A DNA stretch of 10,851 bases from an uncultured Verrucomicrobiae bacterium (GTDB lineage: Bacteria; Verrucomicrobiota; Verrucomicrobiia; Verrucomicrobiales; Akkermansiaceae), in contig CALGOH010000185.1 of assembly GCA_937957985.1 (NCBI GenBank), forward strand, positions 1 to 10,851, read 5' to 3'. Shown in pieces: positions 6,736 to 10,851 of the stretch. Numbering within the stretch: position 1 is the stretch's first letter; every line of letters starts with the position of its first letter. Position numbers and translations under genes: made by a program. A model generated the notes under the pieces. The model was given only the letters and a program-made list of their open reading frames with translations, had not been told where the DNA came from and did not search any database.

Positions 6736-8201
6736 CACCTTCAGATTTCCAATCACCTGCATCTTCGTCGCGGCGTGGCTTTCTGCGCCGCCTTGGAGGT
6801 CTCGGCGCGGGAATGGCCGCGCTGCCCTCGCTCGCCTCGGCCCTTCCCGCCCGTCCTTCGGGGGCGAAGTCGATGGGAGGGTTCGCCGCCCCGAAGCTCG
6901 ACACGGTCAAGGTGGCCATCATCGGGGTCGGTGCCCGCGGGCCGACCCACCTCTCCCACGCGGCGGCCGCCGAGGGCACGGTCTTCGTCGGAGTCTGCGA
7001 CCTGTATGAGGACGCGGCGAGGCGGGGCGTGGAGATGGCGCTCCGGGCCGACCCCGAGCGCCACAAGGGCGTGAAGGCCTACTTCGGGGACGAGCACGCC
7101 TACCGGAAGATGCTGGCGGAAACCAAGCCGGATGCCGTCTGGATCGCCACGCCCTGGGAATGGCACGCGCCGATGGCGATCGATGCGATGAAGGCCGGGG
7201 CGCACGCCTTCGTCGAGGTCCCGCTCGGGGTCGGCATCGAGGAGCTTTGGGAGATCGTCGATGTCTCGGAGAAGACGCGTCGTCACTGCATGATGATGGA
7301 GAACGTCAACTACGGCCGGGATGAGCTGATGTTTCTCAACATGTGCCGGCAGGGAATCTTCGGAGAGCTTCTCCACGGGGAAGCCGCCTACATTCACGAA
7401 CTGAGGGGACAGATGAGGGAATACGAGCGCGGTCGTGGAACCGGTTCGTGGCGCACCCTCCACTGGGCCAGCGAGAATGGGAATCTCTATCCGACCCACG
7501 GTCTCGGCCCGGTGGCGCAGTACATGAACCTCGCCCGCGGGGAGGACAACTTCCGGCGCATCGTTTCGTTCTCCTCGCCCGCGAGGAACCATGAGCTGTA
7601 TGCGAAGGAGGTGCTCGGGCCCGACTCGAAGTCCGCGAAGCTCGAGTTCAAGGGTGGCGACATGAATACCTCGATCATCAAGACCACGCTCGGTCGCACG
7701 GTGATGGTTCAATGGGACGAGAGCAGCCCGCGTCCCTACAGCCGGCACAACCTGATCCAGGGGACCCGTGGCACCGGGGCGGGATTTCCGAACCGGATCG
7801 CCCTCGACTACACCTGGAAGAACGCCACGCCCGCCCTGCGCAAGCTGCTCGACCTTCCCGAGGACAAGCCGGACCAGCACTCGAACTATCACGCCTGGAT
7901 CCAGGGCGGTGGCTTCGACGCCTTTTACGAGCATTTCGACCACCCGTTGTACGTCCGGATGCAGGATATCGCGAAGAAGCACGGCGGGCATGGCGGGATG
8001 GACGCGATCATGAACTTCCGCGCGATCGAGTGTCTCCGCCGGGGTGAACCGCTGGACCAGAACGTCTACGAAGGTGCCTTCTGGTCGGCGGTGACCCCGC
8101 TGTCCCGCAAGTCCGTCGCCGAGGATGGCATGCCGCAGGATTTCCCGGACTTCACCCGCGGAGACTGGAAGGACACCAAGCCGCTTGAGGTGGTCTCTTG
8201 A
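6732..8201 (+). CDS. GH109-type alpha-N-acetylgalactosaminidase, Tat-exported (Gfo/Idh/MocA fold)
   Basis: A 489-residue protein with a Tat signal (SSRRGFLRRLGG at 12-23 and a hydrophobic stretch to ~38, then an Ala-rich likely cleavage area), so it should fold with cofactor and be exported. NAD-binding motif GVGARG is at 65-70 and CDLYE at 89-93. The usual EKP is replaced by EVP at 162-164, as in GH109. Other GH109-like blocks are ENVNYGRDELMFLNM (190-204), GTGSWRTLHW (236-245) and NGNLYPTHGLGPVAQYMN (249-266). By recollection of the Elizabethkingia enzyme, the Tyr and His of YPTH (253 and 256) correspond to functionally important active-site residues. GH109 enzymes cleave terminal alpha-GalNAc, for example from mucin or blood-group A glycans, by a transient NAD-dependent oxidation. 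The start is ATG 6732, overlapping the kinase stop by ATGA and yielding an intact Tat signal. An extended start further upstream lies in kinase coding sequence. The alternative is a non-hydrolytic oxidoreductase of the same fold. Confidence 0.82.
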   Translation: MTPSDFQSPASSSRRGFLRRLGGLGAGMAALPSLASALPARPSGAKSMGGFAAPKLDTVKVAIIGVGARGPTHLSHAAAAEGTVFVGVCDLYEDAARRGVEMALRADPERHKGVKAYFGDEHAYRKMLAETKPDAVWIATPWEWHAPMAIDAMKAGAHAFVEVPLGVGIEELWEIVDVSEKTRRHCMMMENVNYGRDELMFLNMCRQGIFGELLHGEAAYIHELRGQMREYERGRGTGSWRTLHWASENGNLYPTHGLGPVAQYMNLARGEDNFRRIVSFSSPARNHELYAKEVLGPDSKSAKLEFKGGDMNTSIIKTTLGRTVMVQWDESSPRPYSRHNLIQGTRGTGAGFPNRIALDYTWKNATPALRKLLDLPEDKPDQHSNYHAWIQGGGFDAFYEHFDHPLYVRMQDIAKKHGGHGGMDAIMNFRAIECLRRGEPLDQNVYEGAFWSAVTPLSRKSVAEDGMPQDFPDFTRGDWKDTKPLEVVS

Positions 8202-8213
8202 TTCATCACGGGA

Positions 8214-8441
8214 TCAGTCCACGAAGACTTCGTCACCGGAGAAGCCGGGTTCATCGGTTCCCGGCTCCGGATCTGCCAGTGCCCGCATCGCTTTCGTCTT
8301 GCCGCCGAAGTGGGGCGGGACTCTGAGAAGTTCATCGGATGATGCTTGCCAAGGCTCCCATTCACCGATAGCCACGCCCCGTCCGGAGCGTTTCCGGACT
8401 CGCGGGTCCGATTGATGTCCCGCTCCGTGTCCGGTCTTCAT
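8214..8441 (-). CDS. Doubtful small ORF, hypothetical protein of 75 residues
   Basis: I do not recognise this ORF. From ATG 8439-8441 it encodes 75 residues with a balanced, polar composition (core GEWEPWQASSDELLRVPP, acidic end GFSGDEVFVD) and no low-complexity signs typical of shadow frames. Against it: no Shine-Dalgarno, no homologue I can name, several hairpins in the same DNA, and it is antisense in a gap where an operon terminator is expected. It could be a relic of a longer gene. Confidence 0.22.
   Translation of the reverse strand: MKTGHGAGHQSDPRVRKRSGRGVAIGEWEPWQASSDELLRVPPHFGGKTKAMRALADPEPGTDEPGFSGDEVFVD
8236..8270 (+). terminator. Candidate terminator hairpin after the amino-sugar operon
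   Basis: AGCCGGG (8243-8249) pairs with CCCGGCT (8260-8266). The stem continues with CCGG (8236-8239) to CCGG (8267-8270) after a 3-base bulge. It lies 35 bases after the GH109 stop. A smaller hairpin ACGAA-GAC-TTCGT sits just before it (8221-8233). There is no T tract, so this is a structural suggestion only. Confidence 0.35.
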
Positions 8442-8487
8442 CGATGAGAGGAAAGGGTATCGGTTCATCCAACCAACCCTCATCGAT
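8381..8487 (+). promoter_or_regulatory. Structured region upstream of the RNA helicase gene
   Basis: In this stretch GTCCGGA (8381-8387) pairs with TCCGGAC (8393-8399) around GCGTT, and ATCGATGAG (8440-8448) is an exact inverted repeat of CTCATCGAT (8479-8487). GGTT/AACC (8462-8465 with 8471-8474) can fold inside the latter. It could be the 5' leader of the helicase mRNA or contain an operator for it. No clear -35/-10 pair was found, so the promoter is not placed. Confidence 0.28.
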
Positions 8488-8529
8488 CCCGCCCGCGCCG
8501 CCATCCGGTTGACGGGCGCCAATGACATC

Positions 8530-9798
<1,269 letters not shown>

Positions 9799-9809
9799 CG
9801 GGAAATGCG

Positions 9810-10851
9810 TCAGGCGACCCGGTCGCCGAGGCAGGTCGAGACGAGCCTCGCGGTCTGGATCCATGGGTGGTCGGTGGGCACGACGCGCTTGATGCCGGCC
9901 ACCTTTTCCAGCGGGACGGGCACGCATTCGGTGCCCTTGACGCCGACCATGATGTTGAAGCGGCCCTCGGCGATCAGTTCGCTGGCCTTGGTTCCCAGCC
10001 GGGTGCACAGCAGCCGGTCGAAGGAGGTAGGAGGCCCGCCGCGCTGGACGTGTCCGAGCGATGTCACGCGGGCCTCGACACCGGTGCGCTGCTGGATCTC
10101 CCGGGCGATGCGGCTCGCCACCGGTTCCTGCACGAGGTGCACGCCGTCCTCGGACTGACGAACAACCTTCTCCTGGCGCTTCTTGCGGCCGGATTCGGCC
10201 ATCGCGGCCACCTCTTCCTGCGAGTGCACCCCCTCGGCGACGGCGACGATGGAGAATCTCTTTCCGCTGCGCTGACGGTGGAGGAGGCTCTTGGCGATGA
10301 CGTCGAGGTCGTAGGGGATCTCGGGGATGAGGATGACGTCGGCCCCGCCCGCGATTCCCGAGCCGAGGCACAGCCAGCCGGCGTCGTGTCCCATGATCTC
10401 GCAGACGATCACGCGGTGGTGGCTCGTCGCGGTGGTGTGAAGCCGGTCGATCGCCTCGGTGGCGATGTCCATCGCCGAGTCGAAGCCGAAGGTGATGTCG
10501 GTTTCCGCCACGTCGTTGTCGATCGTCTTCGGCAGGTGCAGGACGTTGATGCCGCCCTTCTTGTGGAGCCGGAAGGCGTTCTTGGCGGTGCCGTTGCCTC
10601 CGAGGCAGACGAGGCAGTCGAGATTCATCGAGCGGTAGTTCTCCACCGCCACCTCGGTCATGTCCATGATCTGGTGGCCCATCGGCATCTTGTGCGGCTT
10701 GTCGCGGCTGCTGCCGAGCAGGGTTCCACCCTGGGTCAGGATTCCGCTGACCATGCGGTTGTCGAGGGGGATGTGGCGGTTCTCGACCAGACCGCGAACG
10801 CCGTCCTGGATGCCGATGACCCGGTATCCGTAGTGCATCGCGCCCTTGGCG
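9810..10851 (-). CDS. 6-phosphofructokinase, N-terminus beyond the window
   Basis: A glycolytic enzyme that phosphorylates fructose 6-phosphate. The reading frame is open through the right edge (AKGA before an internal Met at 10836-10838), so the gene continues outside and lacks the first GGD nucleotide loop here. Visible blocks are YGYRVIGIQDGVRGL, then GGNGT (DNA 10587-10601), PKTIDND (10512-10532) with the catalytic Asp of TIDND, MGHDAGWL, and GHVQRGGPPTSFDR near the C-terminus. Family knowledge: Gly after GGN (position 104 in E. coli numbering) points to ATP, while Lys in PKTIDND (position 124) is shared with pyrophosphate-dependent enzymes. The Gly/Lys combination is known in a mixed clade, often ATP-dependent. 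I infer ATP use but the donor is not certain. The stop at 9810-9812 is convergent with the helicase stop. A 6-bp stem GGCGAC/GTCGCC (9813-9818 with 9822-9827) inside its last codons might help end transcription. Confidence 0.93.
   Translation of the reverse strand, partial: AKGAMHYGYRVIGIQDGVRGLVENRHIPLDNRMVSGILTQGGTLLGSSRDKPHKMPMGHQIMDMTEVAVENYRSMNLDCLVCLGGNGTAKNAFRLHKKGGINVLHLPKTIDNDVAETDITFGFDSAMDIATEAIDRLHTTATSHHRVIVCEIMGHDAGWLCLGSGIAGGADVILIPEIPYDLDVIAKSLLHRQRSGKRFSIVAVAEGVHSQEEVAAMAESGRKKRQEKVVRQSEDGVHLVQEPVASRIAREIQQRTGVEARVTSLGHVQRGGPPTSFDRLLCTRLGTKASELIAEGRFNIMVGVKGTECVPVPLEKVAGIKRVVPTDHPWIQTARLVSTCLGDRVA

Noticed and set aside
3817..6762. 981-residue open frame on the minus strand
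   Set aside because: It is antisense to the symporter and kinase, which have clear family motifs. The translation is Arg, Asp and His-rich without domains.
6753..7991. 412-residue open frame on the minus strand
   Set aside because: It is antisense to the GH109-type gene, with no domain or start signal.
148..8201. Sialic acid catabolic cluster
   Set aside because: An AGE remnant and an SSS transporter hinted at it, but no sialate lyase, ManNAc kinase, sialidase or deacetylase is present, and the glycosidase is GH109-like.
8509..8529. TTG start for the helicase seven codons upstream
   Set aside because: The extra residues are not part of the conserved N-terminus, and ATG 8530 immediately precedes the typical start of the family.

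Overview
The window looks like chromosomal DNA of a GC-rich (roughly 60-65% by eye) bacterium, most likely from the PVC group and probably Verrucomicrobiota. This is an inference from gene content: two Tat-exported Gfo/Idh/MocA-fold proteins, a XylR-type regulator domain, an N-acetylhexosamine 1-kinase-like protein beside an SSS symporter, a clade-III type phosphofructokinase, and near absence of Shine-Dalgarno sequences. No plasmid, phage, insertion sequence or CRISPR hallmark was seen.

Layout. (1) 1-107: 3' part of tRNA-Ala(CGC), cut by the window edge. Its CCA end is built into a perfect 17-bp inverted repeat. (2) 148-3434, minus strand, read right to left: an AraC-family regulator, a Tat-exported Gfo/Idh/MocA oxidoreductase, and an in-frame chimeric ORF. 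The chimera joins the first ~175 residues of a XylR-type sugar-binding domain to the last ~105 residues of an N-acylglucosamine 2-epimerase (AGE). (3) 3435-3762: divergent control region with AraC-type direct repeats spaced 21 bp and a foldable leader. (4) 3763-8201, plus strand: a tight operon of SSS sodium/solute symporter, APH-fold NahK-like sugar 1-kinase, and GH109-type alpha-N-acetylgalactosaminidase. The last two overlap by 4 bp (ATGA). (5) 8202-8529: intergenic hairpins and one doubtful small minus-strand ORF. (6) 8530-9798: RhlE-type RNA helicase with DEVD in motif II. (7) 9810-10851, minus strand: 6-phosphofructokinase running off the right edge, convergent with the helicase and 11 bp away.

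How the parts fit. The central locus reads as an amino-sugar module. The GH109 enzyme would release GalNAc from glycans outside the cytoplasm, the SSS carrier would import the sugar with sodium, and the NahK-like kinase would phosphorylate it at C1. The divergent AraC protein is the natural local regulator. The AGE remnant suggests that the locus once also handled ManNAc/GlcNAc (or a similar sugar), and that a deletion removed the second regulator's DNA-binding half together with most of the epimerase. No deacetylase, pyrophosphorylase, sulfatase or sialate lyase gene is visible here, so the pathway is incomplete within the window.

Most notable items: the XylR/AGE in-frame chimera, the 21-bp phased operator repeats in the divergent region, and the palindrome formed with the tRNA CCA end. 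I did not find a convincing wholly new defence or mobile system.
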